Assembly (NCBI RefSeq): GCF_030695125.1
Contig: NZ_JAUYTP010000008.1
Coordinates: forward strand, 62,001 to 126,000
Length of the DNA stretch: 64,000 bases
Direction of reading: 5' to 3'
Source of the DNA: Allobosea sp.
GTDB taxonomy: Bacteria > Pseudomonadota > Alphaproteobacteria > Rhizobiales > Beijerinckiaceae
Shown here in pieces: positions 63,348 to 64,000 of the stretch. The notes under the pieces were generated by a model that was given only the letters and a program-made list of their open reading frames with translations, did no database searches and had not been told where the DNA came from. The translations under genes and the position numbers were made by a program. Numbering within the stretch: position 1 is the first letter of the stretch; every line of letters begins with the position of its first letter.

Positions 63348-63926
63348 ATGACCACAGCCCCCGAAATCCACACGCCCGTGACCGGCGAGGAACTCGCCCA
63401 CGTCTTCGACGAGGCGGCGCCGCCGGCCGACCTGTCGGTCTACGGCGTCGAGGATTGGATCACGATGGCCGCGTTCTGGGTCATGGTCGGCTGCGTCATC
63501 CTGCAGTTCTTCACCCGCTACGTGCTCAACAATTCCTTCGCCTGGACCGAGGAGATCGCGATCAACGCGCTCGTCGTTGTCGTCTTCCTGGGCGCCTCGC
63601 TCTGCGTGCGCGCCTCCCGCCACATCCAGGTCGATTTCCTCTACCGCTACATGTCGCCCGGCATGGGCCGGATCATGGCGACCTTCGTCGATGCCGTGCG
63701 CATCGGCTTTTTCGCCTACGGAACCTGGCTGATGTACAAATACGCGTCGCTGATCCCCGACGAGATGATGACGACGGTCGATCTGCCGAAGTCCATCATC
63801 TTCAACGCCGTCGTCCTCGCCTTCGCGCTGATGACGCTGCGGGCGCTCCATGTCGCCTGGCAGAACATGCGCCGCGGCTATTCCGTGCTGGAAAAGCCGG
63901 AAGCCTTCGACGGCTCGGAGGCCTGA
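63348..63926 (+). CDS. dctQ: TRAP transporter small permease (DctQ family)
   Basis: The 192-aa protein has four hydrophobic helices and the DctQ landmark FAWTEEIAINALVVVVFLGA with HIQVDFLYRYM. It forms the membrane complex with DctM, whose gene follows after 8 bp. Confidence 0.9.
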   Translation: MTTAPEIHTPVTGEELAHVFDEAAPPADLSVYGVEDWITMAAFWVMVGCVILQFFTRYVLNNSFAWTEEIAINALVVVVFLGASLCVRASRHIQVDFLYRYMSPGMGRIMATFVDAVRIGFFAYGTWLMYKYASLIPDEMMTTVDLPKSIIFNAVVLAFALMTLRALHVAWQNMRRGYSVLEKPEAFDGSEA

Positions 63927-63934
63927 GACCACCA

Positions 63935-64000
63935 TGCTGATCCTGCTCGGTTCCTTTCTTGGCCTGATGATCCTCGGCGTGCCGGTGGCGATCGCCATGG
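63935..64000 (+). CDS. dctM: TRAP transporter large permease (DctM), N-terminal fragment
   Basis: Only the first 22 codons are in the window: MLILLGSFLGLMILGVPVAI then AM, the typical first helix of DctM. The gene is cut by the window end. Confidence 0.88.

Overview
The window is high-GC, gene-dense bacterial chromosome. Several features point to an alphaproteobacterium of the order Hyphomicrobiales, with a Bosea-like genome as my best guess. These are the metW/metX block next to chorismate mutase-hisC-tyrA, the prfA-prmC-DUF4167-clpB run, EcfG-like promoter motifs at the trehalose genes, an RpoH-like promoter at clpB, and a dense population of palindromic intergenic repeats of the 'GTCATTGCGAG...CAATCCAG' kind. 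The genus is inference; no rRNA is present.

Layout. 1-4.4 kb: a valine-degradation block (mmsB partial, isobutyryl-CoA dehydrogenase, mmsA, divergent LysR regulator) with a higBA toxin-antitoxin pair between the dehydrogenase and mmsB. 4.5-8.9 kb: a two-gene ABC importer (fused permease plus binding protein, no ATPase), a transaldolase and a secreted protein of unknown function. 9-17.3 kb: a probable lysine/pipecolate-to-glutarate-to-crotonyl-CoA block (ALDH7-type dehydrogenase, glutaryl-CoA dehydrogenase, family III CoA-transferase, a ThDP enzyme, a LysR regulator and a DAO-family oxidase). 17.3-22 kb: DinB-like protein, a large periplasmic TPR protein and an M20 peptidase. 22-26.6 kb: trehalose metabolism (GH15 enzyme, otsB, divergent otsA). 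26.8-37 kb: ptsP, prfA, a small secreted protein, prmC, DUF4167 protein, MOSC protein, DUF2293 protein and clpB. 37-42.4 kb: metW, metX, chorismate mutase, hisC, tyrA. 42.6-44.2 kb: tRNA-Thr followed by a 1.5-kb islet bounded by a 14-bp copy of the tRNA 3' end and carrying one CoiA-like nuclease gene. 44.3-56 kb: two amidohydrolases around a peptide/opine-type ABC transporter (again no ATPase), an LCAD-type acyl-CoA dehydrogenase, a GGDEF/EAL protein and an acetylpolyamine-amidohydrolase-like protein. 56.2-56.6 kb: a DUF1902/HicA pair. 56.6-61.1 kb: a ThDP enzyme divergent from a complete NitT/TauT-type ABC importer. 61.3-64 kb: a GntR regulator and a TRAP transporter cut by the window end.

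The most distinctive feature is a family of twelve palindromic intergenic repeats. Each is built of two inverted half-elements, most starting GTCAT, and the half-element types recur in different pairings. They sit mostly in intercistronic gaps of operons, including the binding-protein/permease junctions of two transporters. Other items worth a look are the tRNA-Thr islet, a hairpin that buries the ribosome-binding site of the 44316 amidohydrolase just downstream of a terminator-like hairpin, overlapping divergent EcfG-like promoters at otsB/otsA, and a possible CTG start of prmC coupled to a small secreted-protein gene. No CRISPR array, rRNA, insertion sequence or phage structural gene was seen.
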